Both the position numbers and the translations under genes were made by a program. A stretch of 64,000 nt of DNA from Verrucomicrobiota bacterium (GTDB lineage Bacteria > Verrucomicrobiota > Verrucomicrobiia > Limisphaerales > JADLHS01), in NCBI GenBank assembly GCA_029573725.1, contig JAKQDQ010000042.1, forward strand, positions 357,094-421,093, read 5' to 3'. Each line of letters opens with the position of its first letter. Positions within the stretch are counted from its first letter, which is position 1. Shown piece by piece: positions 36,844-46,506 of the stretch. Below the pieces are notes generated by a model. The model was not told the DNA's origin. It saw only the letters and a program-made list of their open reading frames with translations, and did not search any database.

Positions 36844-37866
36844 ATGAAAAAACTCAATGTGGGGATTATCGGTTACGGTTGGGTCGCCACGGCGCACATT
36901 CCCGCCATCAATGCCAGTTCGCTCGGCCGGGTCACGGCCATTTGTTCCGCCCGCCCGCTGGATGGGGGGAGCCTGAGCCGGCAATACGGATGCGACCTCA
37001 CCGTTTACAATGACCTGGAGGTGATGTTGGCAAATCCCGAGATTCACGTCGTCTCGATCTGCAGCCTGCCCAGCCTGCACGTGCGCCAGGCGGTGCAGGC
37101 GGCGCGGGCCGGCAAACATCTGATTCTGGAGAAACCGCTGGCGCTTTCGCTCAAGGATTTGCGCGCATTGCAACAAGCGGTGCGGCAAGCGCGCGTGAAG
37201 ACCTGCGCCGGGTTTGAGCTGCGCTATTCCAGCCAATTCCAAACCACCCGCGCCGTCCTGGAAGCCGGAGTCCTCGGCAAATTGCATTATGCGGAAGTGG
37301 ATTATTATCACGGCATTGGTCCGTGGTATGGTCAATTCCGTTGGAATGTCAAACGCAACGAGGGGGGGAGCGCGCTGCTTTCCGCCGGCTGCCACGCGTT
37401 GGACGCCCTGCTGTTTTGCATGGATGGCGAGGTGGAAAGCGTGATGAGCTACAACGCAAAATCCGCCAATCCCATTTTTCGCGGTTACGAATATCCGACC
37501 ACCAGCACCACGATTTTGAAGTTCAAGGACGGGCGCATTGGCAAAACGGCGGTCTCCATTGATTGCCTGCAACCTTATTACCTGCACACCCACCTGATCG
37601 GCAGTGAAGGCTCGCTCCTGGACAACAAATTTCACTCCAACAAACTGGGCACGAACAAACAGCAGTGGAGCCAGCTGGCGCTGAAGCTGGCGGATTCCGG
37701 CGATGTCTCAGATCACCCGTACGCCGCGCAGTTCGAGGCGTTCTTCAAGGCGATTGCCGACGGGAAGGAAATGCCATTCACCAATCTGGAAACCGCCGCC
37801 AAAACCCACGAGATCATTTACGCGGCGGATAAGTCAGCCGCCACCGGAAAACCGGTCCGACTCTGA
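36844..37866 (+). CDS. Gfo/Idh/MocA-family oxidoreductase
   Basis: 340 aa. NAD(P)-binding motif GIIGYGWVATAHIPAI, EKPLALSLKDLRALQ in the second half of the Rossmann domain, and a C-terminal domain with SALLSAGCHALDALLF supplying the family's catalytic-region His and Asp. Cytoplasmic. It is only distantly similar in sequence to the other Gfo/Idh gene near 25-26 kb. It is followed after 27 bp by a PIG-L deacetylase, so the two likely act on one amino- or acetyl-sugar. Confidence 0.93.
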   Translation: MKKLNVGIIGYGWVATAHIPAINASSLGRVTAICSARPLDGGSLSRQYGCDLTVYNDLEVMLANPEIHVVSICSLPSLHVRQAVQAARAGKHLILEKPLALSLKDLRALQQAVRQARVKTCAGFELRYSSQFQTTRAVLEAGVLGKLHYAEVDYYHGIGPWYGQFRWNVKRNEGGSALLSAGCHALDALLFCMDGEVESVMSYNAKSANPIFRGYEYPTTSTTILKFKDGRIGKTAVSIDCLQPYYLHTHLIGSEGSLLDNKFHSNKLGTNKQQWSQLALKLADSGDVSDHPYAAQFEAFFKAIADGKEMPFTNLETAAKTHEIIYAADKSAATGKPVRL

Positions 37867-37893
37867 CGCAGCACCAAAGCCAACCTTATCGCC

Positions 37894-38715
37894 ATGCCCA
37901 AACCGACCGCACTCGCCATTGGCGCGCATCCTGACGACATCGAATTTTTGATGGCCGGCACGCTCGTGCTGTTGCAACGCGCCGGGTATGAAATCCATTA
38001 CCAAACCCTGGCCAACGGCTGCCACGGCAGCCAGGAATACGGGCCGCGGCAGTTGGCGCGCATTCGTCTGGGGGAGGCCAGACGCGCGGCCAAAGTCCTC
38101 GGCGCGCACTTCCATCCTCCGTTCGTCAACGACATGGAGATTTTTTACGACCTCAAATTGATCCGGCGCGTGGCGGCGGTCATCCGCGAAGTGCAACCCA
38201 CGATCGTGTTGACGCATCCGCCGGTGGATTACATGGAAGACCACACCAACACCTGTCGCGTGGTCGTTTCAGCGGCTTTCACGCACGCGATGCCGAACTT
38301 CCAATCCCTTCCGCCCCGGCCCACGGCCGATTACGATCTCACCATCTACCATTGCATCCCCCATTCCATGCGCGATCCGTTGCGCCGCCTGGCGCCGCCG
38401 GAAATTTTTGTCAACATCACCAGCACCCAGCCCGTGAAACGTCGCGCGCTGCTGGAGCACAAGAGTCAGATGGCGTGGCTGGTCGCCAGTCAGGGGATGG
38501 ATTCCTTTGACGCCAAAATCGAGGCGGACGCCCGGCGGCTCGGCAAGCGCTCGCGGCGTTTCAAACTCGCCGAGGGCTGGTCGCGCCATCTGCACTACGG
38601 TTTCAGCGCCAGGGAGGTGGACCCCCTGCGGGCGGTCCTGGGACGCCAGTGCGCCCTCAATCGCGCTTACCAAAAACTTCTTGATGATGGGCGGAGGGCG
38701 CAATCGCGGGGATGA
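37894..38715 (+). CDS. PIG-L family N-deacetylase
   Basis: 273 aa. The zinc-binding AHPDDIEFLMAG motif lies at residues 11-22 (H12, D14, D15), with the third ligand region LTHPPVDYMEDHTNT further on. The family removes acetyl groups from GlcNAc-type substrates (GlcNAc-PI, mycothiol and bacillithiol precursors, chitobiose). No signal peptide, so it is cytoplasmic. Downstream of a Gfo/Idh gene and near a NagB-like isomerase, a role in amino-sugar turnover is reasonable but unproven. Confidence 0.92.
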   Translation: MPKPTALAIGAHPDDIEFLMAGTLVLLQRAGYEIHYQTLANGCHGSQEYGPRQLARIRLGEARRAAKVLGAHFHPPFVNDMEIFYDLKLIRRVAAVIREVQPTIVLTHPPVDYMEDHTNTCRVVVSAAFTHAMPNFQSLPPRPTADYDLTIYHCIPHSMRDPLRRLAPPEIFVNITSTQPVKRRALLEHKSQMAWLVASQGMDSFDAKIEADARRLGKRSRRFKLAEGWSRHLHYGFSAREVDPLRAVLGRQCALNRAYQKLLDDGRRAQSRG

Positions 38716-38746
38716 GGCTTGCCGGACCTCACCGCCGTTCGACCAC

Positions 38747-38771
38747 GGCACCACGCCGGGCTGGTGGTGCC
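38747..38771. terminator. Hairpin between convergent genes
   Basis: GGCACCAC and GTGGTGCC form an 8-bp perfect stem with a 9-base loop in the gap between the PIG-L and M23 peptidase genes. There is no T-run, so it may end transcription weakly in both directions or only shield 3' ends. Confidence 0.4.
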
Positions 38772-38828
38772 CCCGGGAGGAATCCCCCGCGCGCGACTCC
38801 GGGTTGGGGCGCGCCGCCACGTTTGGCT

Positions 38829-40862
38829 TTAGCGCACCCAGCGGACGCGATAGAAACGCGCTCCGGGGTTGCTGGCCGGATCGCTGACGGTGGTCGCGTT
38901 GCCAACAAGCAAAATGCTGGTGAGCCAATTCCAGTTCATCAGGTCGGGGGAGGTTTGCACTTCATAAATGTTCCCCGGGGCGCCGGTGAACGAAAATTGC
39001 AGTTCCTCGCCGCTCAAATTCAGAGTGTCGAGGCGAATCGTCGGCGTCGTCCCGGCGTCGAGGGTGTCCGCCATGAAGTTGTCAAAATGCGCGCCCCGGC
39101 CGCCGGGATAGGTCGCCGGACTGCCCGGATGCCAGCTGTAGCCCAAACCGCAAACCCCGGCCGGGTGAGTCGCGTCGTTGACTTGCACTAACAGCGCGCC
39201 GTCCAGGAAAAAGCGCAGGTTGCTGCCGCGCGCTTCCACCCGCATCCGATGCCACCCGCTGGCGGGACGATATTGCGGTGTGGAAAAGAAATCGGTGATG
39301 GCGCCGTCCGTCAGTTTTGCCGCACGCAACCGCCCGTCGTCGCAATCCCACAGCAGCGCGTACGCGTTGCCGGCGCCTTCGAACGTGGTGTCAAGTCCGG
39401 CAAAACCGTCATCGCGCAGGAACAGGCCGTAACGTTCCCACGCACCGTTGGCCAGATAGCCTGGTGCGTAATTAAAATACACGTCGCACTGGACGTAATA
39501 ATTTTGGTGGCCGGGTTTGCCCACGGTCACCGATTCCGTGGTGCCGTAACCGAAATTGGTGCGATCCGTCACCAGCAAGGCCTTGCCGTCGCCACCGGGC
39601 GCGGGCGGACTGAACGTTTCCACCACGGAACGGTTGAACTTGGGGCGTCCAAACATGGATTTGCCGGTCGTGCTGAAATTTTCCTGAATGGGAAACGTGT
39701 TGTTCGGCAGCGTGGCCAGGTCAATCGCGGGCCGCGTCAGTTGGGGATAGACAATCATTCGCGCGGTGGGTTGGACCCAGCCCCACGTGGGCGCCGGGCC
39801 GGGCAGGGGAATGCGATAAAAACCGTTCGTGCTCTGGTCTGCGACGAAGCGTCCGCCACCAAACAGAATCTGTCCGATCTGGCTGGCGCTTTCATTGGGC
39901 GCGGCGCGAATGGGGAACTTCGCGGCCAACGATCCGAGTGGGGAATAAGGAACATTATCCGGCAGCGTCTGAATCACCGTGCCATCAAAGACTTCATGGG
40001 CGTCCGTGGCGCGAACCCAGCCGCTGCGATACCGGCCATCGTCCGGGATGAACACCAGGTAGTAGCCATGTTTGGGGTAGCTGCAGAAATACAGTTGATC
40101 GCGATGGGCCTGCGTAATGACGGGGCTGGTGTCCTGGCGATCCGTGCGGATGAACGTGCTGGCGGCGGCGATGCGGATGATTCGTCCCACCTGCATCGTT
40201 CCGGCGGGGTTGAACACGATCGGGTATTTGAAATGCCCCCAGTAAAACGGACATGTTTGCGTTCCGCTGCCGCGCACCTCGGTTTGCAGATGCACGTGTT
40301 CCGAAGTCGAGTTGCCTGTGTTGTCCGAGAACCCGATCAGATCGCCGACGTTGACGGATTGGTTCACGGCCACCGTCACTTGCAGCAGGTGCAGATACAG
40401 CAGGTCCAGCGGTTCGCCGTTGGGTGAAAGTCCGTTCGCCTGAATGCGCACGTAGTTGCCGCCGTAAGTGGAATGATCGTTGGGGGGAAAGCTGTTCACC
40501 ACTTCCGTCACGGTGCCCGAAACGGCGGCGTACAGCGGCGTGCCGCTTTGTACGGAAAAATCGGAGCCGATGTGGTTGTCGTACGCGTGAGGCGAAACCC
40601 AGCTGCCCCCCGACCAGCCAGTCCAATCCGCAATGCTGCCATTCGCCGGGATCAAATCCTTGAAGGCCTCGATGATGAAACCGTCCGCGAACGGAAGCAA
40701 CTCATACGGGCCGGGCGCGACCTGGGCGCACGCGGTGCTCACGATGGCGATGGCGGCAAGACGACCGAACCATCCGAGCGGTGCGGGCAGCGGACGATGA
40801 GGCTTCTGATTCACGGTCACAACATACGGGCGCCGCCGGTTCGGGCAACGGTCTTTCTTCAT
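38829..40862 (-). CDS. Exported M23 peptidase with LamG-like domain
   Basis: 677 aa from ATG 40862. A long basic leader precedes the hydrophobic export segment (WFGRLAAIAIVSTACAQ). The LytM/M23 catalytic core is at about residues 90-190: H97 and D101 in DNHIGSDF, and the HxH of TSEHVHLQTEV. The family cuts peptide cross-links in peptidoglycan or small peptides. SH3-like segments follow (PNESASQIGQILFGG), then a LamG/concanavalin-like domain (about 450-600; GWHRMRVEARGSNLRFFLDG) and a C-terminal beta module ending ARFYRVRWVR. The multidomain form suggests cell-wall or extracellular matrix binding. Confidence 0.85.
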   Translation of the reverse strand: MKKDRCPNRRRPYVVTVNQKPHRPLPAPLGWFGRLAAIAIVSTACAQVAPGPYELLPFADGFIIEAFKDLIPANGSIADWTGWSGGSWVSPHAYDNHIGSDFSVQSGTPLYAAVSGTVTEVVNSFPPNDHSTYGGNYVRIQANGLSPNGEPLDLLYLHLLQVTVAVNQSVNVGDLIGFSDNTGNSTSEHVHLQTEVRGSGTQTCPFYWGHFKYPIVFNPAGTMQVGRIIRIAAASTFIRTDRQDTSPVITQAHRDQLYFCSYPKHGYYLVFIPDDGRYRSGWVRATDAHEVFDGTVIQTLPDNVPYSPLGSLAAKFPIRAAPNESASQIGQILFGGGRFVADQSTNGFYRIPLPGPAPTWGWVQPTARMIVYPQLTRPAIDLATLPNNTFPIQENFSTTGKSMFGRPKFNRSVVETFSPPAPGGDGKALLVTDRTNFGYGTTESVTVGKPGHQNYYVQCDVYFNYAPGYLANGAWERYGLFLRDDGFAGLDTTFEGAGNAYALLWDCDDGRLRAAKLTDGAITDFFSTPQYRPASGWHRMRVEARGSNLRFFLDGALLVQVNDATHPAGVCGLGYSWHPGSPATYPGGRGAHFDNFMADTLDAGTTPTIRLDTLNLSGEELQFSFTGAPGNIYEVQTSPDLMNWNWLTSILLVGNATTVSDPASNPGARFYRVRWVR

Positions 40863-40940
40863 GCACTTTTTGTTTGAGTTATTTGCTTGAGTAACGAAAC
40901 TACCGCCACGAACCGTTATAACCACTAACGAAAGCCGCTT

Positions 40941-41873
40941 ATGCCTCGCAAATTCAGCGCCATCTCGCCGGATTGGTGGGATTACACCACGCTCGACGAC
41001 GAAATCATTCGCGACACCGTCAAGCTCACCCCGGAAAAAATGCTCCGGCTCTCGCGCCCCGGCTTCAAGGTCGTCATGTATGACACGCTCGAGGATTTTT
41101 ACCTGGCCGAAGCGCTGGAGTACGTCGCGGCCTGGCAGCAAGCCACACCGGACAATCCGGTGGGCATTTGCGGCCCCATCGGTCCGACCGAACAATTGCC
41201 TCTGGTGGCACGGATCGTGAATGATCTTGGGATCAACGTGCGCTCAGGACATTTTTGGGGCATGGATGAATGGGTGTTGGATGGCCGGGAGGTGCCGCCC
41301 AGTCATCCGCTTTCCTTTGAAAAGGCCGATCGCCAATTGTGCTTCGATCGCATCCGTAAAAACCTCGTGATGCCGGACAGCCATCTGCACTTCCCCAAGG
41401 TGGACACGACGTCCTTCAAACGGAGTTGGGATGCCGGGGTGCGTTGTGCAGTGATGCAGGGCGGTCAGGGCGACGTGAAGCATTGGGCGTTCAATGATCC
41501 CGCGCGCCGCACCGGCAAATACCAAAAGTCTCCTCCGACGCCAGCGGAATATCGCAAACTCGGCACGCGCGTGGTGGATTTGCATCCGCTCACCGTCGCG
41601 CAAAACGCACGCACCTCGGGGGGGGGCAATATCTCGCTCGTGCCCACCCAGGCGGTCACCGTCGGTCCGGTGGAAACCTGGAAGGCGGAAAAGGTATCCA
41701 TCTGGCACGCGGGACATCACGACAATCCTTTCGGGCAACGCCTGACCTGTTTGATGGTGGCGAAGAAAATCCCCGACTCATCCGTGCCCATGTCCCTCCT
41801 GGCGGACCATCCCAACGTGCAGTTCAATTACTATCGTCCGGGGATCGGCACGTGCGCGGTGGCCATGCATTGA
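40941..41873 (+). CDS. Glucosamine-6-phosphate deaminase/isomerase-like protein
   Basis: 310 aa. It resembles NagB/6-phosphogluconolactonase-fold enzymes: [19 protein letters not shown] at the phosphate-binding loop and [17 protein letters not shown], matching the NagB active-site DE region, with a later [14 protein letters not shown]. Its sequence is divergent from classical NagB, so the exact substrate (GlcN-6-P or another amino-sugar phosphate) is uncertain. The upstream 78 bp is AT-richer and shared with the divergent M23 gene. Its end overlaps the RNase HII start by 22 bp. Confidence 0.8.
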   Translation: MPRKFSAISPDWWDYTTLDDEIIRDTVKLTPEKMLRLSRPGFKVVMYDTLEDFYLAEALEYVAAWQQATPDNPVGICGPIGPTEQLPLVARIVNDLGINVRSGHFWGMDEWVLDGREVPPSHPLSFEKADRQLCFDRIRKNLVMPDSHLHFPKVDTTSFKRSWDAGVRCAVMQGGQGDVKHWAFNDPARRTGKYQKSPPTPAEYRKLGTRVVDLHPLTVAQNARTSGGGNISLVPTQAVTVGPVETWKAEKVSIWHAGHHDNPFGQRLTCLMVAKKIPDSSVPMSLLADHPNVQFNYYRPGIGTCAVAMH

Positions 41874-42544
41874 GCGGGACCGCGTCCGACTTTGCGGACC
41901 GACTGCGTTTTGAGCGCGAGTTGTGGCGAAGCGGCATGACGCGCGTGGCCGGTGTGGATGAAGCCGGACGCGGGCCGCTGGCCGGCCCCGTGGTGGCCGC
42001 GGCGGTGATTCTCCCCCGCACTTGGTTGCAATCCGGGTGCGATCGACGCTTAATCGGACTTAACGATTCCAAGCAACTCACGGAGGCCCGCCGCGAGGAA
42101 TTTTTCGCGCTGCTGATGGCGCATCCGGACATCTGCCGCGCCATTGCCGTGGTGGACGCCGCCACGATTGACCATCTCAATATTCTGCGCGCCACGCATC
42201 GCGCCATGCATCAGGCACTGGCGCAGTTGCCGCATCGCCCCGATCACGTCCTGGTGGATGGCCGGCCCGTGAAATCAATGACCCTGCCGCAAACCGCGCT
42301 GGTGCAGGGTGATGCGCGCAGTTATTCCATCGCTGCGGCCAGTGTGTTGGCCAAGGTATCCCGTGACCAGTTGATGCGGCAGTTCGACCGGCAATTTCCC
42401 GAGTATGGATTCGCCACGCACAAGGGTTACGGGACTGCGCAACACTTGAAAGCCCTCGCCGCATACGGCCCCTGTCCCATTCATCGCCGCAGTTTCGCGC
42501 CACTGCGACCTTCCGGGCCGGAACTGTTCAATCCGCCGGCCTGA
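41852..42544 (+). CDS. rnhB: Ribonuclease HII
   Basis: 230 aa. Starts with GTG inside the end of the NagB-like gene, supported by GGGGA seven bases upstream. RNase HII signature: [14 protein letters not shown] (D36, E37), [24 protein letters not shown] with the third acidic residue, and the C-terminal [16 protein letters not shown]. The enzyme removes RNA from RNA-DNA hybrids and single misincorporated ribonucleotides. The 22-bp overlap implies translational coupling to an unrelated metabolic gene. Confidence 0.95.
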   Translation: MRGGHALSGTASDFADRLRFERELWRSGMTRVAGVDEAGRGPLAGPVVAAAVILPRTWLQSGCDRRLIGLNDSKQLTEARREEFFALLMAHPDICRAIAVVDAATIDHLNILRATHRAMHQALAQLPHRPDHVLVDGRPVKSMTLPQTALVQGDARSYSIAAASVLAKVSRDQLMRQFDRQFPEYGFATHKGYGTAQHLKALAAYGPCPIHRRSFAPLRPSGPELFNPPA

Positions 42545-42895
42545 GTAATGGCTGCTGGTTGGAACATGCGGTCAGCCTGGCGGGTTTCAGACCTCCGCCG
42601 ACGTCGTCGGCCGCGATGGGCGCTGCATTCTTGCGCGAGGGACTGCCGATTGGTTGAGGCGCTAATTCCTGCCTGAGGCGGACCGTGCCGCACAGAAGGA
42701 TTCATGACCCATCTCAGAATCGGAAACCACCGCATGTCGGCTGAATCATTCCGGAAGACGGCGGTGAATCGCGCGGCGGCGGGGTCGCGCCGGAAGCTCC
42801 ACGGTGTCAAAGATTTCCTTAAATTGGAGGCTTGACGTTCTGACAAGGCGGTTTATACACAGGGAAAAACCAATCAACCACAACGACGCCCGCTT
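42545..42895 (+). other. Intergenic region with possible 43-codon ORF
   Basis: No recognised gene. A small frame at 42704-42835 starts with ATG four bases after AGAAGG and encodes a basic 43-aa peptide (MTHLRIGNHRMSAESFRK at its start). Its stop overlaps the -35 box of the HU promoter. Nothing else argues that it is translated. Confidence 0.3.
42832..42859 (+). promoter_or_regulatory. Sigma-70-type promoter of the HU-family gene
   Basis: TTGACG (42832-42837) and TATACA (42854-42859) separated by 16 bp; each matches the consensus at five of six positions. The start codon is 36 bp downstream of the -10 box. Confidence 0.7.
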
Positions 42896-43207
42896 ATGAC
42901 ACTGACAAAACGCGATTTGGTGGTCCGGATCAGCCAGGCAACCAACCTGAAGCAGGAAGACGTATTGAATGTCGTGCAAAGAACCCTCGATAACATCGCC
43001 GAGGCGCTCGCCAAGGGGGACAAAGTCGAGCTGCGGAATTTCGGTGTCTTTGAAGTTAAAATCCGCAAGGCCCGGGTGGGGCGGAATCCGAACCGGCCGG
43101 AGACCGATGTCCCCATTCCCGCCCGGGCGGTGGTGAAGTTCAAGCCGGGGAAGGAGATGGCGGCGGAAGTGTTGCGGTTGCCGCTGGCGCCGCCGCCGAC
43201 CCTCTGA
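42896..43207 (+). CDS. HU/IHF-family DNA-binding protein
   Basis: 103 aa. Typical bacterial histone-like fold: N-terminal LTKRDLVVRISQATNLKQ, helix LNVVQRTLDNIAEALAKG, then VELRNFGVFEVKIRKAR and the DNA-binding arm GRNPNRPETDVPIPA with KFKPGKEMA. It bends and compacts DNA as a dimer. The tail is a few residues longer than usual and Pro-rich. It has its own strong promoter; hisS follows after 87 bp and may be partly co-transcribed. Confidence 0.95.
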   Translation: MTLTKRDLVVRISQATNLKQEDVLNVVQRTLDNIAEALAKGDKVELRNFGVFEVKIRKARVGRNPNRPETDVPIPARAVVKFKPGKEMAAEVLRLPLAPPPTL

Positions 43208-43264
43208 TTCTGCCAGATGGGTCGGCCGGCACCCGCCCGTGCTGCATCTTTTTCTTTTTTTCTC

Positions 43265-43290
43265 CGGGCAGCTTTTGCGTAAGCTGCCGG
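43265..43290 (+). promoter_or_regulatory. Hairpin directly before the hisS start codon
   Basis: CCGG(G)CAGCTT and AAGCTGCCGG form a 10-bp stem with one bulged G and a 6-base loop, ending five bases before the hisS ATG. It covers the position of a ribosome site; no Shine-Dalgarno sequence is visible outside it. It could attenuate hisS or act as a weak terminator for the HU gene. Confidence 0.4.
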
Positions 43291-43294
43291 CTTT

Positions 43295-44539
43295 ATGGAA
43301 CATTTGCCCGGTTTCCGCGACTTTTACCCCGAACCGTTGCCGCACCAGGACGTGTGGAGCGCCGATGCGCGGCAGTATCTTTTCGACAAATGGCGTGACA
43401 CCGCGCGCCGTTATGGCTTTCGCGAATACGACGGCCCGCCCCTGGAGCCATTGGAATTGTTCACCCTGAAAAGTGGCGCGGAGATTGTCGGTCAGCTTTA
43501 CAACTTCAAGGACAAAGGGGAGCGGGAAATTGCGCTGCGCCCGGAAATGACGCCGACCTTGGCCCGGATGGTGGCGGCACACGAGCGCAATTACAAGAAA
43601 CCCATCAAATGGTTTGCCGTGCCGCAATTGTTCCGCTACGAGCGCCAGCAAAAAGGGCGGTTGCGGGAACACTTCCAGTTTAACGCCGATATCCTTGGAG
43701 AAACGGATGGCGCGGCGGACGCGGAATTGGTCGCACTGTTGATTGACACGCTGCGCGCGTTTGGTTTGACCACCCAGGACTTTGTGGTGCGCCTTAGCAG
43801 CCGCAATGCGTGGCAGGCGTATTTCACCCAACATGGCGGACCCACGGGACGCGAGTATGACTTTTTTCAGGTGATTGATAAACTGGAACGCACGTCACCG
43901 GAAGAATCGCAGAGCCAGCTTGCGGCATTGGGTTTTTCGCTCGAGGCGGTGCAGGGTTTCATCCGGTCTGGCGAACCAACGGCTGAACTGGCGGCGATTC
44001 TCGACAACCTCGCCGCGCGCGGTCTGCGCGAGTTTGTGAAGGTGGATTATCACGTCGTGCGCGGCCTGGCGTATTACACCGGCCCTGTTTTTGAGGCGTT
44101 CGACGTGCAGGGCGAATTTCGCGCCATTGCCGGCGGCGGGCGTTACGATAATCTGGTGAAATTGATCAGCGGCGGCAAAGCGCACCTGCCGGCGCTGGGG
44201 TTCGGCATGGGGGACGTGGTGCTGCTGGAGCTGCTCAAAGCGCGCGGTCGGCTCCCTGCGTTCGCGGCGCGGGTGGAGGTCGTGGTGCTGATTGAAGATG
44301 AGCAGTTGCGCGCCGGCTCATTGCGGCTGGTACAGACGTTGCGGGATGCGGGCCGCGCCGTGGAATATGCGCTGACGCCAACCAGACCGAACAAGCAGTT
44401 CAAACAGGCGCAGGAATTGCACGCGAACTGGACGGTGAAACTGGTCTCGGAGACCGTCGTGGAAGTCCAGCACCTGAACACCCGGACCAAAAGGTCCGGT
44501 CCGTCCGCCGCTGTGCTGCACCTGCTGGCGGAAACCTGA
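43295..44539 (+). CDS. hisS: Histidine--tRNA ligase
   Basis: 414 aa. Class II synthetase motifs: ALRPEMTPTLARMV region, motif 2 in LFRYERQQKGRLREHFQF, the histidine-binding VVRGLAYYTGPVFE, and motif 3 AGGGRYDNLVK. The C-terminal anticodon-binding domain (about 320-410) is present. It charges tRNA-His in the cytoplasm. The stop abuts an Rhs relic on the other strand. Confidence 0.96.
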   Translation: MEHLPGFRDFYPEPLPHQDVWSADARQYLFDKWRDTARRYGFREYDGPPLEPLELFTLKSGAEIVGQLYNFKDKGEREIALRPEMTPTLARMVAAHERNYKKPIKWFAVPQLFRYERQQKGRLREHFQFNADILGETDGAADAELVALLIDTLRAFGLTTQDFVVRLSSRNAWQAYFTQHGGPTGREYDFFQVIDKLERTSPEESQSQLAALGFSLEAVQGFIRSGEPTAELAAILDNLAARGLREFVKVDYHVVRGLAYYTGPVFEAFDVQGEFRAIAGGGRYDNLVKLISGGKAHLPALGFGMGDVVLLELLKARGRLPAFAARVEVVVLIEDEQLRAGSLRLVQTLRDAGRAVEYALTPTRPNKQFKQAQELHANWTVKLVSETVVEVQHLNTRTKRSGPSAAVLHLLAET

Positions 44540-44843
44540 GCGGGCCGGTGACGCGCAGTGGATTGCCAAACGCATCAAACCCATATTGCCCTGCAACCGC
44601 TCCGTCCGCCGCGTTCACCAGCGCCGTGACGTTTCCATTCCCATCGTAACAGGTGAAATGCGTGGTGTTTGTCATCGCGCCGCATTGGGCAGAGTTGCCC
44701 GCCTTCACCGCCAATACTCCACCCACGCCGTCCGCGCCTTGAATGCTCCCGCTCAAGTCCAAGCCGCGCATGAAACTCACCACCACGCCATGCGTTCCCC
44801 TGCGCGCCTTGGTGAGATTGGTATCCTGGTTCAACGTCTTCAT
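44540..44843 (-). pseudogene. Rhs/YD-repeat core relic
   Basis: The minus-strand frame reads MRGLDLSGSIQGADGVGG, HFTCYDGNGNVTALVNAADG and GQYGFDAFGNPLRVTGPL. This is the conserved end of an Rhs repeat-associated core (GLDLSGSxQGAGGVGG, YDxNGNVxxL, YxYDxFGN). It stops precisely at the hisS 3' end and lacks both the upstream repeats and the toxin tip, so it is a fragment of a lost Rhs protein. No in-frame stop has arisen inside the preserved part. Confidence 0.8.
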
Positions 44844-44900
44844 CTGCGCGGCTGTTGGGATGATGTCAGCGCAAACTTCCCTCCTGCGCAAAACAAATCC

Positions 44901-46208
44901 TCAGCGGTGGAAGCGTTGATGCCACCATTTCAGCAGGCCATAGGAAAGTCGCACCTTGCCCTGGCCGACGGGCATTTCCGGTCGCATTTGGATCCAGGAG
45001 GATTTGGGGTAGGCGAGCGGCTGATCCGGGTAAATGCTCCGGTGGCCGATCAGCAGATAGGCGCTGATGGCAGCGCCCGCCGTGTAGAGGAGGCCCTGAC
45101 CGCCGAATAATTCCACGCCCAGCAAAATGGCGGCGACCGGCGTATTCGAAGCGGAAGCGACCACGGCCACCAGGCCGGCGGCCGCGCCGAGGGCGGGATT
45201 GATTCCGATCAAATGTCCGAAGGCATTGCCGGTGACGGCCCCGATCACGAACTGCGGCGTCACGACTCCGCCATAAAACCCGGAGCCGAGCGTGATGGCG
45301 ACGAGCAGACTTTTCCACAGAAAGCCCAAGTAAGGCGAGGCGTCGCCGTGCAGCGCCGAATTCATCAAGGGCAGGGACAGGCCCAGATAATCGGTGGGGA
45401 TGACCAGAATCAGCAAGGCCAGCAAACCGCCGCCCAGCAAGGGCAGCAGCGGGGGCCAGAGTTTGCAGGCGACGCGCAGCCGGTCAAACGCATGGCGCAG
45501 GATATGGAAACTGCCGACGTACACCCGCGCGGCCAGACCACAAATAATGCCGATGAGAATGGTCTTGAGGAACAACCCTTCCGAGAATCCGCTTAAAAAG
45601 GGGAGGGAATAATAATCGTACGGCACGCCCCAGAATTGGCTCGTTTGATAAGCGGTCACGCCGCCGATAATGGCCGGCAGTAAAAAATCCGTGCGCACCC
45701 GCCCGATGGCGAGGACTTCCACCCCATAGATCGCCCCGGCAATGGGCGTGCCGAAAACGCCGGCAAAACCGGCGCTGACGCCACACGCCACCAGGCGTTT
45801 TTGCAATTCGGAGTTGAGATGGAGCAATTGTCCCATACCGGCCCCCAGGCTGGCGCCGATGTGCGAGCACGGGCCCTCCTTGCCCGCGGCGCCGCCACAC
45901 GCCAGGGTGATCAATGCCGCCACGGGTTTGATCAGCATGGTTTTTAATGGCAACCGTCCCTCCTGTTCGTGAAAGGCCGTGATGATGCCGTCCTGCAAGG
46001 ACGTGCGGTTGAGCCGATAGCCGTAATGGAGCAACAGGCCATTGGCCAGGCCGGCGGCGGGCAGGAGGAGCAGTTGCCACCAGAACGGAATGCCGGTGGT
46101 GGCATGGGTCAGCGCAAAAAGTGAGATGAGAAACAAACTGACTCCGCTTCCCACCATCACTCCCACCAGCGTGGCCAGTACCAGCCACTGCAACACAGTG
46201 GCCAGCAT
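44901..46208 (-). CDS. ClC-family chloride channel or antiporter
   Basis: 435 aa from ATG 46208; an upstream TTG would add 48 residues without family similarity. About ten to twelve hydrophobic helices. Selectivity-filter motifs are GGAAGKEGPCSHIGASLG, with the gating Glu in GKEGP, and GSGFYGGVVTPQFVIGA in place of GxFxP. FAGVFGTPIAGAIYGVEVL is also typical. There is no CBS domain, so it is a short prokaryotic form. Transport of chloride or fluoride with proton exchange is the family role. Confidence 0.92.
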   Translation of the reverse strand: MLATVLQWLVLATLVGVMVGSGVSLFLISLFALTHATTGIPFWWQLLLLPAAGLANGLLLHYGYRLNRTSLQDGIITAFHEQEGRLPLKTMLIKPVAALITLACGGAAGKEGPCSHIGASLGAGMGQLLHLNSELQKRLVACGVSAGFAGVFGTPIAGAIYGVEVLAIGRVRTDFLLPAIIGGVTAYQTSQFWGVPYDYYSLPFLSGFSEGLFLKTILIGIICGLAARVYVGSFHILRHAFDRLRVACKLWPPLLPLLGGGLLALLILVIPTDYLGLSLPLMNSALHGDASPYLGFLWKSLLVAITLGSGFYGGVVTPQFVIGAVTGNAFGHLIGINPALGAAAGLVAVVASASNTPVAAILLGVELFGGQGLLYTAGAAISAYLLIGHRSIYPDQPLAYPKSSWIQMRPEMPVGQGKVRLSYGLLKWWHQRFHR

Positions 46209-46506
46209 GATCAACAGTTCGGCGAAGGCGGCGCGCAACGAGCATGTTGTAAGGGAGAAGATTGTCCCAGGCAAGCCGTGCGGTCGCGCGGTTGCGCGCG
46301 GTCCAGGTCCGGCAGGCGTGGCTTCGACCCACCGGTCCGGCTGAGGGGTCAAATCATCTGATCCCGCACCGGTTCGCGCTTCCGGCAGAAGGATCGGTCA
46401 ATTCCGGGGCTCCCGCCGCGGCGCGGTCGGGTGGATTTGTCGTCAACGCGCCCGTTCCGGGACGGGTCCGGCACTTCTGTCACCCTCCGGACGGTTGTCG
46501 GAGCGG
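46209..46506. other. Intergenic region without a recognised gene
   Basis: GC-rich spacer between the ClC gene and the DUF5107-TPR stop. It contains a small CCCGT/ACGGG hairpin but no T-run, promoter boxes or convincing frame. Confidence 0.5.
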
